A stretch of 64,000 nucleotides of DNA from Macrobrachium rosenbergii (GCF_040412425.1 NC_089749.1:14671162-14735161); one strand, 5' to 3'. Shown: positions 35,585 through 48,496, counted from the first letter of the stretch. Program-made: numbers and translations. The notes: generated from the sequence alone by a model not told the origin.

Positions 35585-35865
35585 CCCCGTAGTGGTGCAC
35601 TGTAGGCATTACTTACAGTTCTTTGCAGCGTGCCTAGCTGCAACCCCTTTTTTTTCATTTTACTGCACCTCCTTTCATATTCTCTTTCTTCCACCTTAAT
35701 TTCCACCCTCTCCTAACAATTGACTCATAGTGCAACTGCTTTGAGGTTTTCTTCCTGTTACACCTTTTTAAGCTTTTTACTGTCAATTTCCGTTTCAGCG
35801 CTGAATGACCTCATAGGTCCCAGTGCTTGGCCTTTGGCCTAAATTTTGTATTCAGTTCACTTCAA
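35585..35865 (+). mobile_element. Family B retroposon copy 6, 5'-truncated
   Basis: The head hairpin is reduced to GTGGTGCACTGTAGGCATTA; body and 3' end (GGCCTTTGGCCTAAATTTTG) are normal. 5' truncation fits retrotransposition. Confidence 0.86.
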
Positions 35866-36083
35866 ATGAGCTTTAAATAAGTAAAGTATTTCCGGGTAAT
35901 ACGAGGTCATTCACCTAAAAAAAAGTTATGAACTATATTTTTATTCTAATTGTTTTAAGCTGATTTGGACACGATCAGCCTTGAATAATTGGGAATATGA
36001 ATACCAACATAAAATATACCCAAGCTTAGTTTTAACAAAACTCGACAGAATTGAACCAGTCGCCCCTTTTAGGACATCTCCCT

Positions 36084-36681
36084 TCATCGCGGCTCCTTTT
36101 TGGAAAAAGATTTTAATTGCTTTAGATCAAGTCAGCATTACGCCGGCACGGGCTCTTGCTTCTAAAGAAACCCGTAACCGGAAAAATAATATAAAATAAC
36201 TTTCTAAAGTTTTTTTTTCCAACTCTTTAGAAAGTTATTTTATATTATTTTTCCGGTTACGGGCTTCTTTAGAAGCAAGAGCCCGTGCCGGCATAGAAAG
36301 TTATTTTATATTATTTTTCCAGTTACGGGCTTCTTTAGAAGCAAGAGCCCGTGCCGGCATAGAAAGTTATTTTATATTATTTTTCCGGTTACGGGCTTCT
36401 TTAGAAGCAAGAGCCCGTGCCGGCATAGAAAGTTATTTTATATTATTTTTCCGGTTACGGGCTTCTTTAGAAGCAAGAGCCCGTGCCGGCATAGAAAGTT
36501 ATTTTATATTATTTTTCCGGTTACGGGCTTCTTTAGAAGCAAGAGCCCGTGCCGGCATAGAAAGTTATTTTATATTATTTTTCCGGTTACGGGCTGCTTT
36601 AGAAGCAAGAGCCCGTGCCGGCATACTGCTTGCTTGATCTAAAGCAATTAAAACCTCTTTCCCAAAAAGTGCCGTGATGAA
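36084..36681. mobile_element. Asymmetric fold-back element with six 66-bp units
   Basis: The left arm (36084-36209) is the reverse complement of the right arm (36225-36681), with a 15-base T-rich loop between them. Outer arm words are TTTAATTGCTTTAGATCAAG on the left and CTTGATCTAAAGCAATTAAA on the right. The left arm holds one copy of an inner unit, whereas the right arm holds six tandem copies of exactly 66 bp (starts 36230, 36296, 36362, 36428, 36494, 36560). Each unit is itself a hairpin, ACGGGCT...AGCCCGT enclosing TTCTTTAGAA. The units are almost identical, so expansion is recent. No coding frame is meaningful. Confidence 0.9.
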
Positions 36682-36935
36682 GCAAATAAAAAAAAATAAA
36701 AGTAAATAAATAGATAAATAAAAGAAGGAAAATCAGGATAGCGTCGAGGAAATGTCTGTTTTACAATGGTTCTGTTCATTTCCGCTCGCGCTGCGCATTT
36801 CCCCTTTTAATGGGGAAATGTGTTTTACATTTTTCCTTTTTGATAATGTTTTTGCCGTTTCATTTAATTTCCTATGCTTTTTTACTTATTTCCCTTGGCG
36901 TCGTTAATTTCCACCTTCTGTTTGTTTTTGTAGTT
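36682..36935. other. Unassigned
   Basis: AT-rich sequence with no recognised feature. Confidence 0.4.
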
Positions 36936-37395
<460 letters not shown>

Positions 37396-37489
37396 TTTGA
37401 GACTGGATACATGTCACATACAGGTAAACAGACAAGAGTTCCTGCGTATCTTTGTGCTTGCTCAGAATAGTTTGTTGTGTACAAACAGA

Positions 37490-37775
37490 GTATCAAACTA
37501 CGCCTGATATTATTTATGTTATTTTACAGAGTATCAAACTACGCCTGATAACATTTACGTTATTTTACAAATAGGTATCAAACTACGCCTGATAACATTT
37601 ATGTTATTTTACAAACAGGGTATCAAACTACGCATGATAACATTTATGCTATTTTGCAAACAGAGTATCAAACTGTGCCTGATAACATTTATGTTATTTT
37701 ACAAACAGAGTATCAAACTGTGCCTGATAACATTTACGTTATTTTACAAACAGGGTATCAAACTACGCCTGACAA
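37490..37775 (+). repeat. ~45-bp minisatellite GTATCAAACTACGCCTGATA
   Basis: Seven units start at 37490, 37531, 37574, 37620, 37665, 37710 and 37755, each followed by ACATTTATGTTATTTTACAA. Lengths vary between 41 and 46 bp and the last unit is partial. Confidence 0.92.
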
Positions 37776-38087
37776 GACACTTATTGTCTTCCTGGATCCC
37801 AGAAAGATGCAAACTAGAGCACTGGAAAGCTTCCCTAGACAACTCTTTGAGTCGTGTCCCTGTTTACAATTGCAAATGCACCTCTATCTGTAACTCTAGC
37901 TAGCCGCCATTACCATAATCCGATGCACTGTATCCTTGATGTACAGTGCCCCACGTATTAGGAGGCGGGGTGGGTGGGCGGTTGGATTTCATCATAAAAT
38001 TTCGGATATTATTCAGCATTTAAATGGTAATTGGCAACTGGATTTTCACCGACATTAGCAGGCTATTGAATGTGATGTAGGAAGTCT
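37776..38087. other. Unassigned
   Basis: Single-copy sequence with no recognised feature. Confidence 0.4.
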
Positions 38088-38295
38088 ACGGAGGAGGAGG
38101 AGGAGGTGGTGGTGGTGGAGATGGAGGAGGAGGAGGGGAGGAAGAGGAGAAAGAGGAGTATGAGGAGGAGAAGGAGGTGGATGAGGAGGAGAAGGAGGTG
38201 GATGATGAGGAGGAGGAGGAGGTGGAGGTGGATGATGAGGAGGAGGAGGTGGATGAGGAGGAGGAGGAGTAGGAGGGGAAGGATGAGGGGGATTT
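38088..38295. repeat. (GGA)n-type polypurine tract
   Basis: GGAGGAGGAGGAGGTGGTGG and GATGAGGAGGAGGAGGTGGA units; same style as 8566-9285 but shorter. Confidence 0.9.
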
Positions 38296-38516
38296 AGTGA
38301 CAGAGGAGATCGCTGGCTGTTAGCGGAGGTACCGAGTTTTCTTTCCTTAATATGATCAAGGTCTCATTCTGGATTAGCGAAAGTTATGTAAACAAATAAT
38401 GAACTTGTTATTTTTTATCAGTATCGTATATCACATGTCATGAGAGTGGCACGAGTGCTGACATTATTTCCTGCCGTGGGCGTCCACGCTGTATGTTGAA
38501 ACTTTGTAGGATATTA

Positions 38517-38737
38517 TTATAAGGTATATATCTCTCGAGGTCGGAAACCAATCTCGTTCTCGGTATGATGTAGGTGGAAGATTTTCTCGTCAAAATCGCT
38601 GACGACATGATAAATGTCAGCCATCATAAAGGTACTCCAGTCGTTTTTTGTTCTCACATCGGTGACGTTTCTTCCAGCGAAGAACAAGATTGCATTAATA
38701 TTCTCCACATCCAGTTTGCTGCCTGGATATAAGGCTT
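38517..38737 (-). CDS. Candidate exon, unrecognised protein
   Basis: On the minus strand an acceptor-like GTGACTGCCAG precedes 38737, and a frame of about 72 codons ends at TAA (38517-38519). The peptide has balanced composition (SKLDVENINAILFFAGRNV and WSTFMMADIYHVVSDFDEK) with hydrophobic and acidic alternation typical of folded protein. No domain is named. It could be a terminal exon or a transposon-derived fragment. No polyadenylation signal is obvious just downstream. Confidence 0.3.
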
Positions 38738-38805
38738 CTGGCAGTCACCCGTTCGAAGTTTTCCACCGAGACATAGGGCTGTTTTCATTGGCATAAATTG
38801 TCATC

Positions 38806-39085
38806 CTAAGTGTACCTTAGTTTACCAGACCGCTGAGCTGATTAATAGCTCTCCTAGGGCTGAGCCCGAAGGGTTAGATTTATTTTACGTGGCTAAGAAC
38901 CAATTGGTTACCTAGCAACGGGACCTACAGTTTATTGTGGAATCCGAACCACATTATAACGAGAAATTAATTTCTGTCACCAGAAATAAATTCCTCTAAT
39001 TCTGCATTGGCCGGTCGGAGAATGGAACGCGTGGCCAGCAGAGTGCTAGCTGAGAACAATACCCACCTGTCCAATGAGGAACAAT
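38806..39085 (-). mobile_element. Family C SINE copy 3
   Basis: Reverse copy: TAAGTGTACCTTAGTTTACC, GCTGATTAATAGCTCTCCTA, GATTTATTTTACGTGGCTAA, body, and the tRNA-like head (GGCCGGTCGGAGAATGGAAC, then GCTAGCTGAGAAC). Nearly full length. Confidence 0.88.
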
Positions 39086-39277
39086 TGTCATCCTAAACAT
39101 ATACCCGTATGGATTCCGGGCTTCATAAATCGCAGAACCATTTGACATGTTCTAAAGAAACCTAATTTCTTTAGTTCATTTATATGGCTGTTTCAACGGG
39201 CTGAAATGGTTGCCACATTATTGTACAGAACAGTTGAAGTGGCATTAAGTATTTATATGTGTAAGCTTATTGATCCA

Positions 39278-39715
39278 GTTTTAGTTTTCTGAAAAGAAAA
39301 CTATTTTGCCAGGCTTTGTCTGTCTGTCAGCAATTTTTTCTGTCCGCACTTTTATCTGTCAGCATTTTTTTTTCTGTCCGCCCTCAAATCTTAAAAACTA
39401 ATGAGGCTAGAGGGCTGCAAATTGGTACGTTGATCATCCACCCTCCATCAAACATACCAAATTGCAGCCCTCTAGCCTCACTAGTTTTTTTTTATTTTAT
39501 TTAAGGTTAATGTTAGCCATAATCGTGCTTCTGGCAACGATATAGGATAGGCCACCACCTGCCCGTGGTCAAAGTTTCATGGGCCGCCGTTCATACAGCA
39601 TTATACCGAGACCACCGAAAGATAGATCTATTTTCGGTGGCCTCGGTCATACGCTGTAGCGGCTGTACAGAAAACTCGATTGCACCAAAGACACTTCGGC
39701 GCATTATCAAATTTT
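39278..39715 (+). repeat. Family A copy 6
   Basis: Full-length copy with central GAGGGCTGCAAATTGGTACG hairpin, CCACCGAAAGATAGATCTAT palindrome and the CGCATTAT 3' end; the terminal GCGCCGAAG stem is altered to GCACCAAAG. Confidence 0.92.
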
Positions 39716-39980
39716 TTTTATATATTTTCCTGAATGGTGATGGTAATGATACTCCGGCTCTTTGGCGAACGCATGCACACTCACACACGAACACACACAA
39801 ACAGTATGTTTCATATATCACTAGATTCTCGGGATAGTGGGCCTACCCAAGAAGTTCGGGAAAGCAAGATGTGAAGTTCTGAAATTCCTGTCGGCGTATC
39901 ATGTAAATTGATATATAAGTAATGGTTATGATGGCTGGTAGAATTACACATACAGTGATACATACACACATATATATATT

Positions 39981-40430
<450 letters not shown>

Positions 40431-40559
40431 TGTGCGTTTGTGCAGTTTCAACATTCTGTTTCTACACCAAAATCAGACAACGATTTTAACACTCGTAGTA
40501 CTATCCAAAAATCAGAAACAAATCCAAACCCTTGAAGACTAAAAATAACAAGAGACAAA

Positions 40560-40766
40560 TTACGTCACCTCCTCCAGAGCTAAAAACCACAACTCATGTC
40601 TTCCAATTTCTCCCTCACGTAAAAGTATGACCAGATTGCCCAGACAGACTCCTCTAATCACTGTCTGGTCGTCTCTCAGGAGGACCGAGTTAACGGTATA
40701 CAGTCGTCCATCAGCTTCCGTCTCCCATCTATCTAGGGAGAACCTCCCGGCATCTCCCATCTCTCT
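40560..40766 (-). other. 66-codon open frame, unassigned
   Basis: Minus-strand frame with balanced composition (GRLYTVNSVLLRDDQTVIRG, REGEIGRHELWFLALEEVT). No domain is recognised. A donor-like GAG|GTGACG lies near the end. It could be an exon fragment or chance. Confidence 0.18.
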
Positions 40767-40815
40767 TGCCTTCGAATCAAAATTAAAGGGGATCTGATTC
40801 CTATTATGAAAAAAG

Positions 40816-41045
40816 TTAAGTATATCTTAGTTTAACCAGACCACTGAGCTGGTTAACAGCTCTCCTAGGTCTGACCCGAAGGATTAGATTTATTTTACGT
40901 GGCTAGGAACCAACCGGTTACCTAGCAACGGGTCCTACAGCTTATTGTGGAATCCCAACCACGTTATGACGAGAAATGAATTTCCATCACCAGAAATAAA
41001 TTCCTCTAAACCTTCATTGGCCGCTCGGAGAGTCGAACGGATTCC
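40816..41045 (-). mobile_element. Family C SINE copy 4
   Basis: Reverse copy: AAGTATATCTTAGTTTAACC, AGCTGGTTAACAGCTCTCCT, ATTTTACGTGGCTAGGAAC, and GGCCGCTCGGAGAGTCGAAC at the box B region. The extreme head is missing. Confidence 0.87.
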
Positions 41046-41774
41046 TGTTATGACATCTCTAGTTTGAGTGTCATGTCATAACTACAATTGCTTCTTCTAA
41101 CCCGTGTGGTAGAGAAAGATGGTACTTTTAATGTATGTTCAGCGATCCCGTACTTCGTCGGAGAGGTCCGAGGAAGAAGGGCGTCGATAAAGTGACGTTT
41201 TCTTGCTTGTGCTTGCTCCGCTACATTTCAGCGGGCGTAGAAGAATAGACAAAATACAAAAGATTATATAATAATTCCTCTGAGAGGGATCGAGATACAG
41301 GATGCACTGAGGATGTATCAGCATCTGTCCGGGGAGATGGTGAATGGGGGTGGTTTGTTGGGAAGGGGGAGAGGAAGAGAAGACTAAGAAATAGAAAGAG
41401 TAAGAGACGGAAGAGGAAATTGGACCGAAGAAAGGTTGAGTCGTCGTAAAAAGCTTTGATCATGTTGGTGACGGTGACGAGAAAGATGGTGAAAGAAGAA
41501 GAATGTAACCAATGAAATAGAAAAAACAGAGCAAGAAAAACAAAATATACAGTATATAAATCAATAAAATCTTGAGGACCTAGCACAGGAAGTCACGTGC
41601 CTCTGAGTGAGCTGGAAAAATGGGTAAATCAAAAAAAGGAGTGGAATTGACGTACACCGGATGTGAAAAAAAATGGGCCAGACCTTCTTGTCCAGATAAT
41701 GACAGATACTCATCTGTTATATATAAAAGTAAAAGGAGGCCCACAGAAGATTCAACAATTTAAAACTAGTAAAA
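41046..41774. other. Unassigned, purine-rich 41330-41480
   Basis: A 121-codon minus-strand frame (41221-41586) is Leu/Phe/Ser-rich because the plus strand is purine-rich; likely chance. No repeat family is recognised. Confidence 0.4.
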
Positions 41775-42122
41775 TATTCGCCGAAGTTTCTTCGGCGCAG
41801 TCAAATTTTCTGTACTGCTACTACAGTGTATAATCAAGGCCAACGAAAGTAGATCTATTTTTCGGTGGTCTCGATATAATACTGTCTGAGCCGCGGCCCA
41901 TGAAACTTTAACCACGGGCCGGTGGTGCTTTATATAAAATAAAAACTGTTGAGGCCTATAGGGCTGCAATTTGGTATGTTTGGTGATTGGAGGGTGGATG
42001 ATCAACATACCAATTTGCAGCCCTCTAGCCTGAGTGGTTTTCAAGGCCCGAGGGCGGACTGGAAAAGTCTGGATGGACAGACAAAGCCAGCACAATAGTT
42101 TTCTTTTACAGAAAACTAAAAC
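41775..42122 (-). repeat. Family A copy 7
   Basis: Reverse copy beginning GCCGAAGTTTCTTCGGCGC (intact terminal stem), with the AGATCTA palindrome, and ending TTTTCTTTTACAGAAAACTA. About 60 bases are deleted between the AACCACGGGCCGGTGGTGC region and the central hairpin. Confidence 0.9.
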
Positions 42123-42371
42123 CTAAGCAAACAAAAACCTTACACGTGCACGTACAATGCAATACAATGCAAACACATACAGAGTATTATGTTTTCCCCC
42201 TTCCTTCTTCAAGTACTACCTTAATCCTTCTCCATCATCCTGTAGGATCGAAGGACCCCTTGAGCCTTCGTCTTCCGCACGCTCAGATTCAGATCCTCAA
42301 GGGTCCTTTGCTCCCAAGGGCCTCACGTTTCTCTCCAGAAACTTCCTTTTTATTGTCCTCCTGACCCTGCT

Positions 42372-42652
42372 AGTTCTTCATTGGACGGGTGGGTAGAGCT
42401 TTCGGCTAGCAGCAGTTGGCCCAGCGTTCGACTCTCCGACCGGCCAATGAAGAATTAGAGAAATTTATTTCTGGTGATAGAAATTCATTTCTCGTCATAA
42501 TGTGGTTCGGATTCCACAATAAGCTGTAGGTCCCGTTGCTAGGTAACCAGTTGGTTCCTAGCCACGTAAAATAAGTCTAATCCTTCGGGACAGCCCTAGG
42601 AGAGCTGTTAATCAGCTCAGTGGTCAGGTTAAACTAAGGTATACTTAACTTT
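42372..42652 (+). mobile_element. Family C SINE copy 5, near full length
   Basis: Head GGACGGGTGGGTAGAGCTTT with GTTCGACTCTCCGACCGGCC (box B-like), body GAATTAGAGAAATTTATTTC and GGATTCCACAATAAGCTGTA, 3' end GCTGTTAATCAGCTCAGTGG and AACTAAGGTATACTTAA. A good reference copy. Confidence 0.9.
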
Positions 42653-42729
42653 TCCTGACCCTGCTGTACATATCAACCGGTTAGGGAGGATCACAGCCTA
42701 CAGTTTGCCTTACTTTATGCACTTTGAAC

Positions 42730-43010
42730 CTCGTCGTTCACTGTAGGCATTACTTAAGGATCTTTGCAGTGTCCCCTCGTCCCCTAGCTGGAATCTCTCT
42801 CCTTCATTTTACTGCACCTCCGTCCGTATTCTTATACTTCATTTGACTTTCCACCCTCTCTAACAGTTGTTTCGCAGTGCAGATGCGAGGTTTTGCCTCC
42901 TTTAAACCTTTCAAACTTTCTTGCTCTCAATTTCCCTTTCAGCACTGAATGACCCCATATGTCCCAGCACGTATCCTTTGGCCTAAATTCTATATTCTAT
43001 TCTATGAAAT
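42730..43010 (+). mobile_element. Family B retroposon copy 7
   Basis: 5'-truncated head (TCGTTCACTGTAGGCATTAC), diverged body, and 3' tail GGCCTAAATTCTATATTCTA. It follows the preceding SINE by about 80 bases. Confidence 0.86.
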
Positions 43011-43502
43011 TTGAATACACTAAAGGTTCCTTTCAATCCCTCTTTGAACACAGCTCCATGGCTCTCTGCCTTTTGATTTTCATCCTTTCGCTAGGGTCTT
43101 CTCTTCAACTGTAGCTGTCCAACTTCTCGAATTCGACCTTGATTCAGTTTTCAAATCGTAGCCTATGTAAGAATAAACTATTTGAACGAGCCACACAACA
43201 GTGTAGAAATATGGATTATGGTTCAGTGGTATCGTTAAACAGTTTGTTAAAAAAGATGCCCCAAATAGTTTCTTCAAAGTAATTTTGTTCTTATTTTTTA
43301 AACATTCTCGCAATAACTGATACCTTTAGATGTATTGGTCACGACCGGTGTTACTTTCTAAATTCAGTAGTCACCCATCTAGTGCTTCCGTTTTCTTTGG
43401 TAAAAACTGAAAAAAGAAAATGGTGGTGTATTATATGGTGGACTATGCTTAAAATTATTGTTTGGTATATCCTCTGATTGTAAGGTATTTTTAGGGGCGA
43501 TT
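43011..43502. other. Unassigned
   Basis: A 77-codon minus-strand frame (43080-43313) is not recognised. No repeats are evident. Confidence 0.4.
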
Positions 43503-43666
43503 GCAAAGTAAGGGGTCAGGGCTAATCGTAGACATAATAGGCACTTCAGAGGGAATATGACCTAACCAGACTTACCTTTGCCTAACCTAACCTTGGACGC
43601 GTGTCTTAACCTGGCCGGGGGAGCTTCGCCCCCCTCCCCCAAGTAAATCGTGACCCCTTACTCTGC
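43503..43666. mobile_element. Small inverted-repeat element, MITE-like
   Basis: GCAAAGTAAGGGGTCA at 43503-43518 is mirrored by TGACCCCTTACTCTGC at 43651-43666 (15 of 16). The interior has GCCTAACCTAACCTTGG and a GGGGGAGCTTCGCCCCC hairpin. No target duplication is clear. Confidence 0.6.
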
Positions 43667-43705
43667 ATTCTACCCTGTTTTTAAATAAAATGTACAAAAA
43701 TATCG

Positions 43706-44261
<556 letters not shown>

Positions 44262-44399
44262 CGGTGATAAATAGTTTCTGCTCTTTATATAAATAAATCT
44301 TATAATGTTCAAGCAATGCAAAATATTGCTGAGCAATAATTATTAATTCAAACCCACTGTGAGTGTCCACATCCATAATTCTCTTCCGCGTTCTCTTCT

Positions 44400-44481
<82 letters not shown>

Positions 44482-44729
44482 CTATTACTCCTTCACCCCT
44501 CTTTCATTTCCTCTTCGAACATTTTTTTTTCCACTTCCTTCTTTACCTCTCACTCACCTGCCTCTTGATATAAGAACTCCTCTTTCCTCTCCCTTCTTCT
44601 TACAGTATTCGTTCTCCTTTTCATCCTCTCTCCCTTCTCCCTTCCATCTTTCTTTCTTTCTTCCTCTCTTTCCAGTCCATCTTAACTCGGCATATCCTCC
44701 TCCGCCTCTGCATTTCCATTCCTCCTTTC

Positions 44730-44800
<71 letters not shown>
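44400..44800. repeat. (CT)n tracts in pyrimidine-rich DNA
   Basis: (CT)n 44400-44477 and 44733-44800 lie in an almost entirely pyrimidine plus strand extending to about 44960. Long Ser/Leu/Pro frames here are compositional. Confidence 0.93.
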
Positions 44801-44805
<5 letters not shown>

Positions 44806-45202
44806 TCCATATCTCTTTTTTTTTACTATCTTGTTTCTGTTTCCATTCCTCTCTGTTGAGCTCCTGCCCTCTCCTATTACTTCTTTCTCGCCACCTTACT
44901 TCCTCTCCCTTGCTCTAAGCCTCTGAACGCCCAGTCCCCCTTCCTCTTCAACACTCCCTACCCCCCCTCCCCAACCCGCCCTCATACGCATAAAGTATAA
45001 TTATTATTATTATTAAGTCGATGCAAACGAATAACTTCACATTCGCTTCAACACGAGGCATATTGAATCTTCGGAACTGCGTCTCGCTCTTTTTTTTTAA
45101 TCTCATAAGATCCTGCGCTCTTGCGCCGAGCACCTGCGCCTTTATTAAATAGCTGATGAAAATCGTTTCCCCTCCCTTGGATAATATGCTTCTGCTGCTA
45201 GT

Positions 45203-45455
45203 TCTTCGTTGGACGAGTCGGTAGAGCTGTGGATTAGCACTCGCTAGGCCCGAGTTCGAGTCTCCGGCCGGCTGATGAAGAGTTAGAGGAATTTATTTCT
45301 GGTGATAGAAATTCATTTCTCGCTATAATGTGGTTCGGATTCCACAAATAAGCTGTAGGTCCCGTTGCTAAGTAACCCGTTGGTTCTTAGCCGCGTAAAA
45401 TAAGTCTAATCCTTCGGGCCAGCTCAGTGGTCTGGTAAAACTAAGGTGCACTTGA
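45203..45455 (+). mobile_element. Family C SINE copy 6
   Basis: GGACGAGTCGGTAGAGCTGT and GAGTTCGAGTCTCCGGCCGG head; body intact; the AGCTGTTAATCAGCTC segment is partly deleted at the 3' end. Confidence 0.88.
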
Positions 45456-46157
45456 CTTTTTTTCCCTCAGGAAATAGGCAAAGCCCCCTTTTTTTTTTTT
45501 TTAGCCCGGGAAGGGCCGTTCTTGATATTAACTCCAACGTGGGATGTCTGTTAAGTGAATGCGTCCTCGCCAATTGCAAGAACTTAAGGCGGAAGTCGCA
45601 CCCTTCACTCGCCGCAGTAAAGCTCGGGAAATCAGGGTCGCCTCTGGGCATATCATTGCCACCTCTCTTGTTTGTACGTCCGCGGGACGCGCCTTCTTCT
45701 CATTAACAATAACTCCAAATGACAAATTGCATAGAATACAAGATGTCCACCGTGCCAAAATCTATCCGAAAAGTAACTTACCTGACCAGTTTGCGTCAGT
45801 TGGCGAACGACAATTTTTTCTGTCCAAGGTAGCTGTGGGAATCAAGGTCGCCTCTGGCCTCTGGGCATTATCGTCGCCTCTCTTACCCGGAGAATCTCTT
45901 CCTGGGGGAAACTGTAGGTTACTATTTTCGTTTTTACCACCGCCAAGGACGTTGTATTTTTTTGGTGCGGGTTGTCAGTGTCTGTGTCTGTTGTCTGTTT
46001 GAAGGATTGCGTGAAACCAGTCACCGGACTTTTTACGATTTTGCTTTTCATGATTTGTTGCTTTCCAGGGAACAATATCTCAGATTCCGGTGAGGATCAA
46101 TATTGTTCTGGATTGAGGAATTTTTTTTATATATTTTCAGTATTATGTCGTAAAGTT
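45456..46157. other. Unassigned, non-repetitive, with a 147-codon frame
   Basis: A plus frame at 45559-46002 has ordinary composition but no recognised domain. Within it GGTCGCCTCTGGGCATATCA (45629) and GGTCGCCTCTGGCCTCTGGG (45846) are related, each followed by a ..CGCC/GCCACCTCTCTT word, suggesting an old internal duplication of about 215 bases. Coding status is unsupported. Confidence 0.25.
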
Positions 46158-46372
46158 AAGTACACCTTAGTTTAACCAGACCACTGAGCTGTTTAACAGC
46201 TCTCCTAGGGCTGGCCCGAAGGATTAGACTTATTTTACGTGGCTAAGAACCAACTGGTTACCTAGCAACGGCACCTACAGCTTATTGTGGAACCCGAACC
46301 ACATTATAGCGAGGAATGAATTTCTATCACCAGAAATAAATTCCTCTTATTCTTCACCGGCCGGAGTATTAT
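46158..46372 (-). mobile_element. Family C SINE copy 7
   Basis: Reverse copy: TTAAGTACACCTTAGTTTAA, GCTGTTTAACAGCTCTCCTA, ATTATAGCGAGGAATGAATT; truncated within the head at CACCGGCCGGAG. Confidence 0.87.
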
Positions 46373-46653
46373 GTCCTGCTTGATATTTTTGATATGCTTC
46401 TTTAAGGAGTTTTACCCTGGCTTAAATTACTGCCAAGGCCCAAAAATAATAATTTAGCTGTTGCCTTTATTAGTGTAAATTGTTTCTGAACCCTGAATTA
46501 TATCTGAAACCCGAAATATAAAGGGATATAATATTTTGGATGATAGATATCTTTCTGTGTATGCAGTATTTTGGAAATGTTCACAAATAAATGCGTGCAT
46601 TCATATATCCTGTCTATTGAGTATAGGGCGTAACCCAGTAAGTCTGCCTGTAG

Positions 46654-46881
<228 letters not shown>

Positions 46882-47003
46882 GAGCAAGTTTTGGTGTATA
46901 AGTCTTGTAATGTGATAAGTGCAAGAAAATTTCTCCTTAATATCTTAGTCAAGACATTGTCTAGTGTTCAAACATTTGAAAGCCAATCATTATCGCTGAT
47001 CAC

Positions 47004-47079
47004 CAAATTCTTTGGAAGCTTGAATTTCAAGTCAGTAGCCACTGTGGTGGGCTTGTTCCATATGACTAGGCTTCATATT

Positions 47080-47125
<46 letters not shown>

Positions 47126-47348
47126 TCAGCAACCATATTCTTTGGAAGCTTGAATTTCAAGTCAGTTGTCCCTGTGGGCTTGTTCCATATGAATATGGTT
47201 CATCTTCTGAATAATAATAATAATAATAATAATAATGATGATAATAATAACAATAATAATAATAACAATAATAACCATATTCTTTGGAAGCTTGAATTTC
47301 AAGTCAGTGGCCCCTGTGGGCTTATTCTATATAAATAGGGTTCATCAT

Positions 47349-47421
<73 letters not shown>

Positions 47422-47490
47422 TTCTTTGGGAGCCTGAATTTCAAGTCAGTGGCCCCTGTGGGCTTGTTACATATAAATAGGGTTCATCTT

Positions 47491-47575
<85 letters not shown>

Positions 47576-47577
47576 CA
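47004..47577 (+). repeat. Tandem family D array with (AAT)n spacers
   Basis: Four to five copies of TTCTTTGGAAGCTTGAATTT, CAAGTCAGTGGCCCCTGTGG, GCTTGTTCCATATGAATAG, each ending TCTGAATAATAAT and running into (AAT)n of 30-100 bases. Repeat starts are near 47010, 47137, 47279 and 47422. Only the last part of the family D element is amplified. Confidence 0.92.
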
Positions 47578-47832
47578 TTACAACGAACCTCGATCTCCAA
47601 GGCCCTCAGCAGTCGCGATCAACAGGATGAAGTTTATTGCGACACTGATACTTGCTGCATTTTCATTGCATTTTTATTGTAATTTTTCGAAGATGCATTT
47701 GGGTCAACGAACGTGCCTTGGTGATGCGCGTGGGAGAAGTCTTCATTAGATGTAATTTTTCTCGATCTAATGCCCTGCTTTGCTTGCGTAGTCCTCGACG
47801 AGATTTCGGGTTGAATTTTGAAGTAGGATGAA

Positions 47833-47835
<3 letters not shown>

Positions 47836-47877
<42 letters not shown>

Positions 47878-47985
47878 TAATAATAATAATAATAAGGCAC
47901 GGGAGAAATCTTTATTAGATGTGATTTTTCGCAATGGAATGACTGCGTAGTTCTTGACGAGTTTCGGGTTGAATTTTGAAGTGGG

Positions 47986-48036
<51 letters not shown>

Positions 48037-48136
48037 CTAAGAAATTCACAACCTCGTGAAATAGAAATGCAGTTTACTAGATAAATGTGGATTTGTATTA
48101 CACGACGGCTTTTCACGAGATTGTGAATTTCTTAGC

Positions 48137-48208
<72 letters not shown>

Positions 48209-48253
48209 CTACATAGCAATACAATTTACAATAGAATTATAGATTTTTATTAC

Positions 48254-48315
<62 letters not shown>
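47836..48315. repeat. (AAT)n/(ATT)n tracts with flanking inverted repeat
   Basis: (AAT)n at 47836-47895, 47985-48036 and 48257-48315; (ATT)n at 48138-48208. A 57-bp-type unit (GAATTTTGAAGT.GGAT.A, GACGAG.TTTCGGGTTGAAT) precedes the first two tracts. An inverted repeat (48037-48062 with 48111-48137; GCTAAGAAATTCACAACCTC) sits between (AAT)n on the left and (ATT)n on the right. Confidence 0.88.
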
Positions 48316-48317
<2 letters not shown>

Positions 48318-48369
48318 CTGAATTTATCCCTTTTTCTTTTCTAATAACGGATCTCTTCTTCCTATATTC

Positions 48370-48490
48370 CTTATTGTCTCCTGTAATTTCTTTCAAGTGG
48401 ACACCATATCCTTTAGAAGCTTGAATTTCGAGTCAGTGGCCCCCTGCAGGCTTGTTTCATATGAATAGGATATTCTCTTCTAAATGATAC
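48370..48490 (+). repeat. Family D copy
   Basis: TTTCTTTCAAGTGGACACCA, CTTGAATTTCGAGTCAGTGG, CTTGTTTCATATGAATAGGA. Without the usual AAT tail. Confidence 0.8.
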
Positions 48491-48496
48491 TGATAA

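Noticed and set aside
42372..42450. True tRNA gene in the family C head
   Set aside because: Only box-like motifs are present; no complete cloverleaf or anticodon arm, and the segment recurs as a SINE.
43590..43610. Telomeric repeat tract
   Set aside because: Only two CCTAA pentamers inside a small inverted-repeat element; too short.
44363..44926. 187-codon Ser/Leu/Pro protein
   Set aside because: Pyrimidine-rich strand with (CT)n; compositional artefact.
45559..46002. 147-codon frame as a gene
   Set aside because: No recognised domain, no splice or promoter support, and other frames in the region are also open for 70-80 codons; kept only as unassigned.
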